Assembly: GCF_026340975.1 (NCBI RefSeq)
Contig: NZ_JAPEOS010000002.1
Coordinates: 328,501-392,500, forward strand
From: Streptomyces sp. NBC_01214
GTDB taxonomy: Bacteria; Actinomycetota; Actinomycetes; Streptomycetales; Streptomycetaceae
Length of the DNA: 64,000 nt
Reading direction: 5' to 3'
The first letter of the stretch is position 1. Each line of letters starts with the position of its first letter. The position numbers and the translations under genes are program-made. The notes beneath the pieces were generated by a model. The model made no database searches. It saw only the letters and a program-made list of their open reading frames with translations, and was not told where the DNA came from. Shown one piece after another: positions 15,643 through 24,571 of the stretch.

Positions 15643-15806
15643 CCACCCGCACACGACCCCCACCCGCACCCGACCCCCACCCGACCCCCACCCGACCCCC
15701 ACCCGCACGCGACCCCCTCCCGCACACGACCCCACCCGCATACGACCCCCTCCCGCATACGACCCCACCCGCATACGACCCCACCCGCATACGACCCCGA
15801 CCGCCC
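15643..15806. repeat. degenerate tandem repeat, units near ACGACCCCACCCGCAT
   Basis: About ten imperfect units built from CGACCCCCACC and CGACCCC(A/CT)CCCGCA(T/C)A fill the space between the MFS stop and the DUF3291 gene. The last units, with GCATACGACCCCACCC, are the most regular. No gene is supported inside. Slippage-driven length variation between strains would be expected. Confidence 0.75.
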
Positions 15807-15830
15807 TGACCGCAAAGGAGCGCCGCCGCC

Positions 15831-16229
15831 ATGCCCGACATCCCCTGGTCCACGCCCACCCAGGCCGCCCCCGACGCCGAGGTCTACGTCATGGCCTCCC
15901 GCTTCGAGACCGCCACGCTCGCCGGCGCCGTCAAGTTCTTCCTCAAGGCGCCCGGCATCATCCTCCAGATGCGCAAGGCTCCCGGTGCCCACGGCGTCGC
16001 CCTGCGGGCCCGCGTCTTCAGCCGTACCTTCCTCACCCTCTCCGCGTGGGAGGACCGGGACGCGCTCTACCGCTTCGCCCGCAGCGAGCCCCACCGCTCC
16101 AGCTCCCGCGCCGCCAGCGCGTACATGAAGGAATCGGCCTTCACCTACTGGACCGTGCGGTCCGACGCGCTCCCCCTGACTTGGGCCGAGGCCGAACGCC
16201 GCCTCGCCGAGCAGAAGACGGGCTACTGA
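15831..16229 (+). CDS. DUF3291-like, monooxygenase-related small protein
   Basis: The 132-residue protein has the pattern EVYVMASRFETATLAGAVKF, GVALRARVFSRTFLTLSAWE and RDALYRFARSEPHRSSSRAA. This resembles DUF3291 and spheroidene-monooxygenase-like ferredoxin-fold dimers. AAAGGAG precedes the ATG by nine bases. Tandem repeats separate it from the MFS gene, so co-regulation is uncertain. The reaction is unknown. Confidence 0.7.
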   Translation: MPDIPWSTPTQAAPDAEVYVMASRFETATLAGAVKFFLKAPGIILQMRKAPGAHGVALRARVFSRTFLTLSAWEDRDALYRFARSEPHRSSSRAASAYMKESAFTYWTVRSDALPLTWAEAERRLAEQKTGY

Positions 16230-16309
16230 CCCCGCCGGCAGGGGGGACGAACGAGACCGGTCCGTGGCCCCGCAGGGATGCGAGGGGCACGGACCGTACT
16301 CTTGTCCAC

Positions 16310-17365
16310 GTGCAGGAACTCCACGATGCCCCCCTCGCCCCGCTGACCACCTTCCGTCTCGGTGGTCCCGCCGCCCGCCTGGTCACCGCGACCACCGACG
16401 CCGAGGTCGTCGCCACCGTGCGTGCCGCGGACGAGAGCGGAACCCCGCTCCTGGTCATCGGTGGCGGCAGCAACCTGGTCATCGGAGACCGGGGCTTCGA
16501 CGGCACCGCCCTGCGCATCGCGACCACCGGCTTCGACCTGGACGGGACACGGCTGGAGCTCGCCGCGGGCGAGAACTGGAGTGACGCCGTCGCCCGCACC
16601 GTCGAGGCCGGCCTCGCCGGCATCGAGTGCCTCGCGGGTATCCCCGGCTCGGCCGGCGCCACCCCGATCCAGAACGTCGGTGCGTACGGCCAGGAAGTCC
16701 GCGACACCATCACCGAGGTCGTCGCCTACGACCGCACCACCGGAGAAACGGTCACCCTGAGCGCCGCCGAGTGCGCCTTCCGGTACCGCAACAGCACCTT
16801 CAAGGATCAGCCCGACCGCTACGTCGTCCTGCGCGTGCGCTTCGCCCTGGAGGACGCCGGCGGCCTGTCCGCGCCGATCAAGTACCCCGAGACCGCCCGC
16901 GCCCTCGGTGTCGGGGCCGGTGACCGGGTCCCCGCCGCCACCGCCCGCGAGACGGTGCTGCGGCTGCGCGCCGGCAAGGGCATGGTCCTCGACCCGACCG
17001 ACCACGACACCTGGTCGGCCGGCTCCTTCTTCCACAACCCGATCCTGACCGACGAGGCCTACGCCGCCTTCCTCGCCCGCGCCCAGGACCGCCTCGGCCC
17101 CGACACCGCCCCGCCCGCGTACCCGGCCGGCGAAGGCCGTACGAAGACCAGCGCGGCCTGGCTGATCGACAAGGCCGGTTTCACCAAGGGCTACGGCACC
17201 GGCCCGGCGCGCATCTCCACCAAGCACACCCTCGCCCTCACCAACCGCGGCGAGGCCACCACCGAGGACCTCCTCACCCTGGCCCGCGAGGTCGTCGCGG
17301 GCGTCCACGCGGCCTTCGGCGTCACCCTGGTCAACGAGCCGGTGACGGTCGGCGTCAGCATCTGA
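16310..17365 (+). CDS. murB: UDP-N-acetylmuramate dehydrogenase (MurB)
   Basis: The 351-residue enzyme reduces UDP-GlcNAc-enolpyruvate to UDP-MurNAc with NADPH and FAD in the cytoplasmic stage of peptidoglycan synthesis. The FAD-binding segment VIGGGSNLVIGDRGFDGTAL and the GIPGSAGATPIQNVGAYGQE motif are clear, as is the late SAGSFFHNPIL segment carrying the catalytic Ser. The start GTG 16310 gives VQELHDAPLAPLTTFRLGG, the usual N-terminus. There is no good ribosome-binding site; TACTCT sits eight bases upstream, so the transcript may be leaderless. Confidence 0.95.
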   Translation: MQELHDAPLAPLTTFRLGGPAARLVTATTDAEVVATVRAADESGTPLLVIGGGSNLVIGDRGFDGTALRIATTGFDLDGTRLELAAGENWSDAVARTVEAGLAGIECLAGIPGSAGATPIQNVGAYGQEVRDTITEVVAYDRTTGETVTLSAAECAFRYRNSTFKDQPDRYVVLRVRFALEDAGGLSAPIKYPETARALGVGAGDRVPAATARETVLRLRAGKGMVLDPTDHDTWSAGSFFHNPILTDEAYAAFLARAQDRLGPDTAPPAYPAGEGRTKTSAAWLIDKAGFTKGYGTGPARISTKHTLALTNRGEATTEDLLTLAREVVAGVHAAFGVTLVNEPVTVGVSI

Positions 17366-17381
17366 GGAGCCCCGGCCGCCC

Positions 17382-17798
17382 ATGCTCTGTCCCCTGCACG
17401 GGGCCGGTACGGACCCCACCCGTCTCGTGGGGCGCACGCTCAGCCGAGTCGTCGCGTCCTGGCACATCAGTGACGGCGAACGTTCCGAGGCGCCCCTCGA
17501 CGTCTGGCTGATCGACAGCATCGGCGACACCATCCGGATCACCACCGGATCCGACCAGTGCCTCATCGTCGAGTCCGCCACCCCGCACGCGGCGTACGAC
17601 ATGGGGGAGTGGGGCCGCATCGAGGTCGGCGAGGACCTCGGCGACCACCCCTTCCTGCGGCACCTCGGCGAAACCGTCGCCTCGGTCGCCGAGTTCGCCC
17701 TGCCCGAGCAGGGCCGCACCCACCTGGAGATCGGCTTCCTGGACGGTGGACGGGTCCGCGCGGACTGCTACGAAGGGGACCTGCGGCTCACCCGGTGA
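17382..17798 (+). CDS. conserved hypothetical protein
   Basis: The 138-residue soluble protein lies 16 bases after murB and is probably co-transcribed with it. It looks beta-rich (APLDVWLIDSIGDTIRITTG, then SDQCLIVESATPHAAYDMGE) and acidic, with no transmembrane segment. I recognise no family. Its stop overlaps the 3' end of the convergent adenosine deaminase gene by 11 bases. Confidence 0.6.
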   Translation: MLCPLHGAGTDPTRLVGRTLSRVVASWHISDGERSEAPLDVWLIDSIGDTIRITTGSDQCLIVESATPHAAYDMGEWGRIEVGEDLGDHPFLRHLGETVASVAEFALPEQGRTHLEIGFLDGGRVRADCYEGDLRLTR

Positions 17799-18807
17799 GC
17801 CAGTGGTCGATCCCCGCCAGCAGCTTGGCCTGCACGTCGTCGGGCGCCGCACTGCCGCGCACCGACTGGCGGGCCAGCTCGGCGAGCTCCGCGTCGGTGA
17901 AGGCGTGGTGGCGGCGGGCGATCTCGTACTGGGCCGCGAGGCGGGACCCGAAGAGCAGCGGGTCGTCGGCGCCCAGCGCCATGGGGACCCCGGCCTCGAA
18001 GAGGGTGCGCAGCGGGACGTCCTCGGGCCGCTCGTAGACCCCGAGGGCGACGTTGGAGGCCGGGCAGACCTCGCAGGTGATCTGCCGGTCGGCGAGCCGC
18101 TTGAGCAGCCGGGGATCCTCGGCGGCCCGCACCCCGTGCCCGATGCGGGAGGCGTGCAGATCGTCGAGGCAGTCGCGGACGGAGGACGGGCCGGTGAGCT
18201 CGCCGCCGTGCGGTGCGGCGAGGAGGCCGCCCTCGCGGGCGATGGCGAAGGCCCGGTCGAAGTCGCGGGCCATGCCGCGGCGCTCGTCGTTGGAGAGGCC
18301 GAAGCCGACGATGCCGCGGTCGGCGTAGCGGACGGCGAGCCGGGCGAGGGTGCGGGCGTCGAGGGGGTGCTTCATGCGGTTGGCGGCGATGAGGACCCGC
18401 ATGCCGAGGCCGGTCTCGCGGGAGGCCGCGTCGACGGCGTCGAGGATGATCTCGACGGCCGGGATCATCCCGCCGAGCAGGGGGGCGTAGGAGGTGGGAT
18501 CCACCTGGATCTCCAGCCAGCCGCTGCCGTCCCGTACGTCCTCCTCCGCGGCCTCGCGGACCAGGCGCCGGATGTCGTCGGGCTCGCGCAGGCAGGAGCG
18601 GGCGGCGTCGTAGAGCCGCTGGAAGCGGAACCAGCCGCGCTCGTCGGTGGCGCGGAGCTTGGGCGGCTCCCCGGCCGTGAGGGCGTCGGGGAGGCGCACG
18701 CCGTACTTGTCGGCGAGCTCCAGCAGGGTCGATGGCCGCATCGACCCGGTGAAGTGCAGGTGGAGGTGGGCCTTGGGCAGAAGCGTGAGATCGCGTGCGT
18801 GCTCCAT
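17788..18807 (-). CDS. add: adenosine deaminase family protein
   Basis: The 339-residue enzyme deaminates adenosine (or a related purine) to inosine in salvage. The zinc motif KAHLHLHFTGS is at residues 12-22, APHGGELTGP holds the third His and HGE-like acid, and SRIGHGVRAAED holds the catalytic His. The Asp pair is in ALGADDPLLFG. Most deaminases read S/NTDDP there, so GADDP is a mild variant. Start ATG 18807 gives the expected N-terminus. The gene faces the upstream hypothetical and overlaps it by 11 bases. Confidence 0.9.
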   Translation of the reverse strand: MEHARDLTLLPKAHLHLHFTGSMRPSTLLELADKYGVRLPDALTAGEPPKLRATDERGWFRFQRLYDAARSCLREPDDIRRLVREAAEEDVRDGSGWLEIQVDPTSYAPLLGGMIPAVEIILDAVDAASRETGLGMRVLIAANRMKHPLDARTLARLAVRYADRGIVGFGLSNDERRGMARDFDRAFAIAREGGLLAAPHGGELTGPSSVRDCLDDLHASRIGHGVRAAEDPRLLKRLADRQITCEVCPASNVALGVYERPEDVPLRTLFEAGVPMALGADDPLLFGSRLAAQYEIARRHHAFTDAELAELARQSVRGSAAPDDVQAKLLAGIDHWLTG

Positions 18808-18923
18808 CTGGTGATCCTGCCGTACTGCTGCGCTCGGCGGGAGGGGGTTTTACCGATCGGGGGCTTGCGCGAACGCGTGAGCGGGGCCGGAGCCGCTGCC
18901 GCGGGGGCTTCCGGGCGCCGCCC

Positions 18924-19021
18924 GGACCCGCGCCTCAAACGCCGGCGGGGCTGAGGGTGCCGGCGGGGCTGGGAGAGCGGGCTCCGCCCCGGGACCCGCG
19001 CCTCAAACGCCGGTGAGGCCG
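18924..19021. repeat. two copies of a Streptomyces intergenic repeat
   Basis: The core ACCCGCGCCTCAAACGCCGG occurs at 18926-18945 and again at 18994-19013, each followed by a G-rich tail. Such sequences recur between genes across Streptomyces genomes. They sit between the 5' end of add and the 3' end of the aminotransferase gene. Confidence 0.7.
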
Positions 19022-19081
19022 GAAACGGCTGGGCGGCGGCACCCTTGGGGTGCCGCCGCCCAGGTCGTGCTGCGGGGTGCG

Positions 19082-20308
19082 TCAGGCCTTGGCCTCCGCC
19101 AGGAGCTTCTGGATGCGGGACACGCCCTCCACCAGGTCCTCGTCGCCCAGGGCGTAGGACAGGCGCAGGTAGCCGGGGGTGCCGAAGGCCTCGCCCGGGA
19201 CGACCGCGACCTCGACCTCGTCCAGGATCAGGGCGGCGAGCTCGACGGAGCTCTGCGGGCGCTTGCCGCGGATCTCCTTGCCGATGAGCTCCTTGACCGA
19301 CGGGTACGCGTAGAACGCGCCCTCGGGGGTCGGGCAGAAGACGCCGTCGATCTCGTTGAGCATCTTCACCATCGTCTGGCGGCGGCGGTCGAAGGCCTTG
19401 CGCATCTCCGCGACCGCGTCGAGGTTGCCCGAGACGGCGGCCAGCGCGGCGACCTGGGCCACGTTGGAGACGTTGGAGGTGGCGTGCGACTGCAGGTTGG
19501 TCGCCGCCTTGATGACGTCCTGCGGGGCGATGACCCAGCCCACGCGCCAGCCGGTCATCGCGTACGTCTTGGCGACGCCGTTGACGATGATGCACTTGTC
19601 GCGCAGGGCCGGGACCAGGACCGGCAGCGAGGTGAACTTCGCCTCGCCGTAGACGAGGTGCTCGTAGATCTCGTCCGTGAGCACCCACAGGCCGTGCTCG
19701 GCGGCCCACTCGCCGATCGCGCGGGCGTCGGCCTCGCTGTAGACCGAGCCGGTCGGGTTGGACGGGGAGACGAACAGGACGACCTTGGTGCGCTCGGTGC
19801 GCGCGGCCTCCAGCTGCTCGACGGAGACGCGGTAGCCGGTGGTCTCGTCGGCGACGACCTCGACCGGGACACCGCCGGCGAGGCGGATCGACTCCGGGTA
19901 GGTGGTCCAGTACGGAGCCGGGACGATGACCTCGTCACCCGGGTCCAGGACGGCCGCGAAGGCCTCGTAGATCGCCTGCTTGCCGCCGTTGGTCACCAGG
20001 ACCTGCGAGGCGTCGACCTCGTAGCCGGAGTCGCGCAGCGTCTTGGCGGCGATCGCGGCCTTCAGCTCGGGCAGGCCGCCGGCCGGCGTGTAGCGGTGGT
20101 ACTTGGGGTTGCGGCAGGCCTCGACCGCCGCCTCGACGATGTAGTCCGGGGTCGGGAAGTCGGGCTCGCCGGCACCGAAGCCGATCACCGGGCGCCCGGC
20201 GGCCTTGAGGGCCTTGGCCTTGGCGTCCACGGCGAGGGTGGCGGACTCGGAAATGGCGCCGATACGGGCGGACACCCGGCGCTCGGAGGAAGGCGTTGCA
20301 GAGGTCAT
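19082..20308 (-). CDS. aspC: pyridoxal-phosphate aminotransferase, aspartate type (class I)
   Basis: The 408-residue enzyme swaps amino groups between aspartate (or another amino acid) and 2-oxo acids. It has IGFGAGEPDFPTPDYI, VSPSNPTGSVYSEADA, the cofactor lysine in GVAKTYAMTGWRVGW and the substrate-binding Arg in GYLRLSYAL. The start MTSATPSSERRVSARIG at 20308 is the family-typical one; a longer frame to 20359 lacks support. It lies divergently from the tRNA-Trp/secE region. Confidence 0.9.
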   Translation of the reverse strand: MTSATPSSERRVSARIGAISESATLAVDAKAKALKAAGRPVIGFGAGEPDFPTPDYIVEAAVEACRNPKYHRYTPAGGLPELKAAIAAKTLRDSGYEVDASQVLVTNGGKQAIYEAFAAVLDPGDEVIVPAPYWTTYPESIRLAGGVPVEVVADETTGYRVSVEQLEAARTERTKVVLFVSPSNPTGSVYSEADARAIGEWAAEHGLWVLTDEIYEHLVYGEAKFTSLPVLVPALRDKCIIVNGVAKTYAMTGWRVGWVIAPQDVIKAATNLQSHATSNVSNVAQVAALAAVSGNLDAVAEMRKAFDRRRQTMVKMLNEIDGVFCPTPEGAFYAYPSVKELIGKEIRGKRPQSSVELAALILDEVEVAVVPGEAFGTPGYLRLSYALGDEDLVEGVSRIQKLLAEAKA

Positions 20309-20388
20309 ACGAGCAATCGTCCCAGACGGCAATGAAGCGCGGCACACCGTTTCAGTCAACGGACCGGCGCATGTCAGGTCGGGCGCTG

Positions 20389-20418
20389 TTCGACGTCAGG
20401 GCCCGGTTCACGTACACT
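20389..20418 (+). promoter_or_regulatory. candidate promoter upstream of tRNA-Trp and secE
   Basis: TTCGAC (20389-20394) and TACACT (20413-20418) are separated by 18 bases. The pair is a plausible housekeeping promoter, about 80 bases upstream of tRNA-Trp. A second -10-like TAGGTT occurs at 20484-20489. Confidence 0.45.
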
Positions 20419-20500
20419 CACCTGTCGTTGGACCTCACCAGCCGCTGTGGGCGCGAGCACTCCGTGCACTCGCCCGGATGCGGTAGGTTGGGGGACGCAA

Positions 20501-20573
20501 AGGGTCGTAGCTCAATTGGTAGAGCACTGGTCTCCAAAACCAGCGGTTGGGGGTTCGAGTCCCTCCGGCCCTG
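20501..20573 (+). tRNA. tRNA-Trp (CCA)
   Basis: The 73-base cloverleaf has acceptor strands AGGGTCG and CGGCCCT, and anticodon stem-loop CTGGT-CTCCAAA-ACCAG giving CCA. T arm contains GGGGTTCGAGTCCCT. The same tRNA stands before secE in other actinomycetes, which supports the call. Confidence 0.96.
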
Positions 20574-20679
20574 CTCCACACTCCATTTCGGACGTGTGTG
20601 CGCAGGTACGTACTTTGATGCAACGCCGTACGGCGCAACCGGGCGCGGTACGGCCACGACCCGGATTCAGGTGAGAGAC

Positions 20680-20961
20680 GTGACGGACGCCCTGGGCTCC
20701 ATCGACATGCCTGACGCCGAGGACGAGACGCGCGAGAAGAAGGCCCGCAAGGGCGGCAAGCGCGGCAAGAAGGGTCCTCTGGGCCGCCTCGCGCTTTTCT
20801 ACCGCCAGATCATCGCGGAACTCCGCAAGGTTGTCTGGCCCACTCGCAACCAGCTCACGACGTACACCACCGTGGTGATTGTCTTCGTGGTCATCATGAT
20901 CGGTCTGGTGACCGTGATTGACTTTGGGTTCGAAAAAGCCATCAAGTTCGTCTTCGGCTGA
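20680..20961 (+). CDS. secE: preprotein translocase subunit SecE
   Basis: The 93-residue membrane protein clamps SecY in the protein-export channel. The charged N-terminus (EDETREKKARKGGKRGKKGP) leads to the SecE signature YRQIIAELRKVVWPTRNQL, followed by one transmembrane helix (TVVIVFVVIMIGLVTVIDF). GTG 20680 is preceded by AGGTGAG; an in-frame GTG nine bases upstream overlaps that site. nusG follows 84 bases later. Confidence 0.95.
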   Translation: MTDALGSIDMPDAEDETREKKARKGGKRGKKGPLGRLALFYRQIIAELRKVVWPTRNQLTTYTTVVIVFVVIMIGLVTVIDFGFEKAIKFVFG

Positions 20962-21045
20962 TCCCCGCGGAGGGCGGCGCCTTGATGGGTGTCGCCCGTT
21001 TTCGCATGTTCCACCACCTTTTGTATCCAGGAAGAAGCAGCCACC

Positions 21046-21951
21046 GTGTCTGACCCGAACCTGAACGCGAGCCACGACTCCGTCGAGTCCGTCGAGGACG
21101 AGCTCGACATCGTCGAGGCGGCAGACGCTGTGGAGCCCGACGAGGCCGAGCTCGCCGACGTCGAGGCGGGTGTCGCCGCCGAAGAGGCCGCGATGCACGT
21201 CGAGTCCGACGAGGACGAGGACGACGCCGAGATCGACGCCGACGTCGACGCCGAGGCCGAAGAGGCTGCTGACGACGTCGAGGCCGACGAGGAAGAGGCC
21301 GAAGAGGCCGCCCCGGCCGAGCCCGCGGAGCCCGTCGACCCCATCCAGGCCCTGCGCGAGGAGCTGCGCCTGCTCCCCGGCGAGTGGTACGTGATCCACA
21401 CCTACGCCGGCTACGAGAAGCGCGTGAAGGCCAACCTGGAGCAGCGCGCCGTCTCGCTGAACGTCGAGGAGTTCATCTACCAGGCCGAGGTGCCCGAGGA
21501 AGAGATCGTCCAGATCAAGAACGGCGAGCGCAAGAACGTCCGGCAGAACAAGCTGCCCGGTTACGTTCTCGTCCGCATGGATCTGACGAACGAGTCCTGG
21601 GGCGTCGTCCGCAACACGCCTGGCGTCACCGGCTTCGTCGGCAACGCGTACGACCCGTACCCGCTGACCCTGGACGAGATCGTCAAGATGCTCGCCCCGG
21701 AGGCGCAGGAGAAGGCCGCCAAGGCCGCCGCGGAAGAGGCCGGTCTGCCCGCGCCCGCCGTCAAGCGCACCATCGAGGTCCTGGACTTCGAGGTCGGCGA
21801 CTCGGTCACCGTCACCGACGGCCCGTTCGCGACGCTGCAGGCGACCATCAACGAGATCAACCCCGACTCGAAGAAGGTCAAGGGCCTCGTCGAGATCTTC
21901 GGCCGCGAGACCCCGGTCGAGCTCAGCTTCGACCAGATCCAGAAGAACTGA
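21046..21951 (+). CDS. nusG: transcription elongation/termination factor NusG
   Basis: The 301-residue protein binds RNA polymerase, Rho and ribosomal S10, linking transcription to translation. The NGN domain starts with LPGEWYVIHTYAGYEKRVKA at about residue 110, and the KOW domain includes FEVGDSVTVTDGPFATLQAT. The first 100 residues are a very acidic extension, present in actinomycetes and absent in E. coli NusG (181 residues). Start GTG 21046 was chosen because the acidic tail begins VSDPNLNASHDS. Confidence 0.96.
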   Translation: MSDPNLNASHDSVESVEDELDIVEAADAVEPDEAELADVEAGVAAEEAAMHVESDEDEDDAEIDADVDAEAEEAADDVEADEEEAEEAAPAEPAEPVDPIQALREELRLLPGEWYVIHTYAGYEKRVKANLEQRAVSLNVEEFIYQAEVPEEEIVQIKNGERKNVRQNKLPGYVLVRMDLTNESWGVVRNTPGVTGFVGNAYDPYPLTLDEIVKMLAPEAQEKAAKAAAEEAGLPAPAVKRTIEVLDFEVGDSVTVTDGPFATLQATINEINPDSKKVKGLVEIFGRETPVELSFDQIQKN

Positions 21952-21974
21952 TCTTCTGAGCGACAGCTTCCGGA

Positions 21975-22020
21975 CAGGTCAGATCGCCCCGTGAAGGGCG
22001 GTCTGACCTGCTCGGTTTTT
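21975..22020 (+). terminator. terminator or attenuator between nusG and rplK
   Basis: CAGGTCAGATCGCCC (21975-21989) pairs with GGGCGGTCTGACCTG (21996-22010), giving a near-perfect 15-bp stem, then CTCGGTTTTT. It should separate secE-nusG from rplK-rplA or attenuate read-through. Confidence 0.85.
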
Positions 22021-22116
22021 AGCCCCGCACCGATACCCGTTATCGTGGTGCGGTATGCCTCCATCCGGATGACCGGATGGGCGGCTGAAAACTCTCACTA
22101 GGACCCGGAGAGAGCA

Positions 22117-22551
22117 ATGCCTCCCAAGAAGAAGAAGGTCACGGGGCTTATCAAGCTCCAGATCAAGGCCGGTGCGGCCAACCCGGCTCCGCCGGTCGGC
22201 CCCGCGCTCGGTCAGCACGGCGTCAACATCATGGAGTTCTGCAAGGCCTACAACGCCGCGACCGAGTCGCAGCGTGGCATGGTCGTGCCGGTGGAGATCA
22301 CGGTCTACGACGACCGTTCCTTCACCTTCATCACCAAGACTCCGCCGGCCGCGCGCCTCATCCTGAAGCACGCGGGCATCGAGAAGGGCTCCGGCGAGCC
22401 CCACAAGACCAAGGTCGCCAAGCTCACGGCTGCCCAGGTCAAGGAGATCGCCGAGCTGAAGATGCCCGACCTGAACGCCAACGACATCGACGCCGCCGTC
22501 AAGATCATTGCCGGCACCGCGCGTTCGATGGGCGTCACCGTCGAAGGCTGA
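22117..22551 (+). CDS. rplK: 50S ribosomal protein L11
   Basis: The 144-residue protein binds 23S rRNA at the GTPase centre. It starts [19 protein letters not shown] and carries [20 protein letters not shown], the N-terminal proline-rich switch seen by thiostrepton and by release factors. The C-terminal rRNA-binding domain ends [12 protein letters not shown]. Spacing and order with rplA match the L11 operon. Confidence 0.98.
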
Positions 22552-22639
22552 TCCAGCCACCCCCAGCACCATCAGTGGTAGGACCAAGCGCTGGTCCGCA
22601 CCACGACTCCATGCCTGAAGCCGAAAAACAGGAGCAGAA

Positions 22640-23368
22640 GTGAAGCGCAGCAAGACTCTCCGCGCTGCGGACGCCAAGGTCGACCGGGAGAAGCTGTACG
22701 CCCCGCTCGAGGCCGTCCGTCTCGCCAAGGAGACCTCCACGACCAAGTTCGACGGCACCGTCGAGGTCGCCTTCCGCCTGGGTGTCGACCCGCGCAAGGC
22801 CGACCAGATGGTCCGCGGCACCGTGAACCTCCCGCACGGCACCGGCAAGACCGCCCGGGTCCTGGTCTTCGCGACCGGTGACCGTGCTGCGGCCGCGGAA
22901 GCCGCCGGCGCCGACATTGTCGGCGACGACGAGCTGATCAACGAGATCGCCAAGGGCAACCGCCTGAACGAGTTCGACGCCGTTGTGGCCACCCCGGACC
23001 TCATGGGCAAGGTCGGCCGCCTCGGCCGCGTGCTCGGTCCCCGTGGCCTGATGCCGAACCCGAAGACCGGCACCGTCACGATGGACGTCGCGAAGGCTGT
23101 CACCGAGATCAAGGGTGGCAAGATCGAGTTCCGCGTCGACAAGCACTCGAACCTGCACTTCATCATCGGCAAGGTCTCCTTCTCCGATGACAAGCTGGTC
23201 GAGAACTACGGCGCGGCCCTGGACGAGATCCTTCGTCTGAAGCCGTCCGCCGCGAAGGGCCGCTACATCAAGAAGGCCGCCCTCAGCACCACCATGGGCC
23301 CCGGCATCCAGCTGGACCCGAACCGCACCCGGAACCTCCTCGTCGAGGAAGACCCGGCTGCCGTTTGA
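22640..23368 (+). CDS. rplA: 50S ribosomal protein L1
   Basis: The 242-residue protein builds the L1 stalk and in many bacteria represses its own operon by binding the leader mRNA. It starts at GTG 22640 (VKRSKTLRAADAKVD) after ACAGGAG. Conserved segments are VNLPHGTGKTARVLVFATGD and GRLGRVLGPRGLMPNPKTGT. The gap after rplK is 88 bases. Confidence 0.98.
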   Translation: MKRSKTLRAADAKVDREKLYAPLEAVRLAKETSTTKFDGTVEVAFRLGVDPRKADQMVRGTVNLPHGTGKTARVLVFATGDRAAAAEAAGADIVGDDELINEIAKGNRLNEFDAVVATPDLMGKVGRLGRVLGPRGLMPNPKTGTVTMDVAKAVTEIKGGKIEFRVDKHSNLHFIIGKVSFSDDKLVENYGAALDEILRLKPSAAKGRYIKKAALSTTMGPGIQLDPNRTRNLLVEEDPAAV

Positions 23369-23403
23369 TCGAGCTGAGCCCGACGGCTCACTGATCTGCT
23401 GAA

Positions 23404-23445
23404 CGGGCCCGTCGCCCCCTTTCCGGGGGCGGCGGGCCCGTTTTT
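23404..23445 (+). terminator. strong terminator after rplA
   Basis: CGGGCCCGTCGCCCCC (23404-23419) pairs with GGGGGCGGCGGGCCCG (23425-23440), followed by TTTTT. It ends the rplKA unit and separates it from the lipoprotein gene. Confidence 0.92.
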
Positions 23446-23568
23446 CATTTCCTGTGCGAACCCTGTGCGATTACTGTCAGCGGTGAGACGTACAGTCAGT
23501 GCTGGCAGCGCCACAGGAAAGACCGCCTGAGGCGTACCGCTGCCTTGCGTACCCGGGGTGGGGAACAC

Positions 23569-24441
23569 ATGAACACATACCGCAAGAAGACCGTCGGCGC
23601 CGTCATGGCCGCCCTCCTGCTCGCAGGCGGCGCCACCGCGTGCGAGGACGGGAAGGACTCGAAGCAGAAGGACAACGGGGCGTCCGCTGCCCCGTCCCAA
23701 GCCGCGAAGAAGCCGGCGGAGGTCGCCCCTGCGGCGTACCTGGAGAAGACGAAGAAGAAGTCCGAGGAGATCACCTCCGTCAGCTTCACCATGACCGGCA
23801 AGGCCTCGGGGCAGAACATCGCGGCCGAGGCCGCCATGCGGATCAAGCCCGCGACGGCCATGTCGATGAAGATGGACTCGCCCGAGAAGCCGGGCGAGAA
23901 GGTGGAGATCCGCCTGATCGACGGCGCCGTGTACATGGGCAGCGACGGCAAGTGGCTGAAGTTCGACCTCAAGGCCCTGGCCCCGGAGCAGGCCAAGGAG
24001 CTGGACTCGCTCGGCTCCTCCCAGCAGGGCCAGAACCCTGCCGACACGGCCGACAGCCTGAGCGCCGCCAAGGACCTCAAGAAGGTCGGCGAAGAGACCA
24101 TCGACGGGCAGAAGACGACGCACCTTGCCGGCACCCTCACGCTCGACGAGCTGAAGGCCCACAGTGCCTCCTCGACCCCCGCGGCCAAGGAGCGCCAGGA
24201 GAAGAACGTCAAGACGCTTGAGGCGCAGGGCATCAAGAGCCTGACCATGGACATCTGGATCGACGAGGCCGACCAGGCCAAGCAGGTCCGCACCCAGGGT
24301 CAGGGCACCTCGGGCTCGATGGACGTCACCATCAAGTTCAAGGACATCAACAAGCCGGTCGAGATCGCCGCGCCGCCGGCCGACCAGGTCCTGGACATGG
24401 CCGAGATGATGAAGGACTCGGGCGGCGCGGGCGGCGCCTGA
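23569..24441 (+). CDS. LppX/LprAFG-like lipoprotein 1
   Basis: The 290-residue protein has a lipoprotein signal: basic start, hydrophobic VGAVMAALLLAGGATAC and Cys at about residue 25. The lipobox ATAC has Ala rather than Leu at -3, so it is slightly atypical. A charged linker precedes the mature domain, which reads like the LppX/LprAFG family (FTMTGKASGQNIAAEAAMRI, LKKVGEETIDGQKTTHLAGT). Such proteins hold lipids or glycolipids in mycobacteria. Its neighbour at 24572 is a paralogue. Confidence 0.75.
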   Translation: MNTYRKKTVGAVMAALLLAGGATACEDGKDSKQKDNGASAAPSQAAKKPAEVAPAAYLEKTKKKSEEITSVSFTMTGKASGQNIAAEAAMRIKPATAMSMKMDSPEKPGEKVEIRLIDGAVYMGSDGKWLKFDLKALAPEQAKELDSLGSSQQGQNPADTADSLSAAKDLKKVGEETIDGQKTTHLAGTLTLDELKAHSASSTPAAKERQEKNVKTLEAQGIKSLTMDIWIDEADQAKQVRTQGQGTSGSMDVTIKFKDINKPVEIAAPPADQVLDMAEMMKDSGGAGGA

Positions 24442-24571
24442 CCACGCCCCGCGCACGCCTGAGACCGGGCCCTCCGCCTCCCTTACCGGGAGCCGGGAGG
24501 CCCGGTTTCGTCATGGACGTAGGGATTTGAGATCTTCGCGTAGGGCCATGGGGTCGTACGGAGATCCACAC

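Noticed and set aside
18924..19021. Insertion sequence ends
   Set aside because: The two copies are direct, 68 bases apart and enclose no transposase; they match the look of dispersed Streptomyces intergenic repeats.
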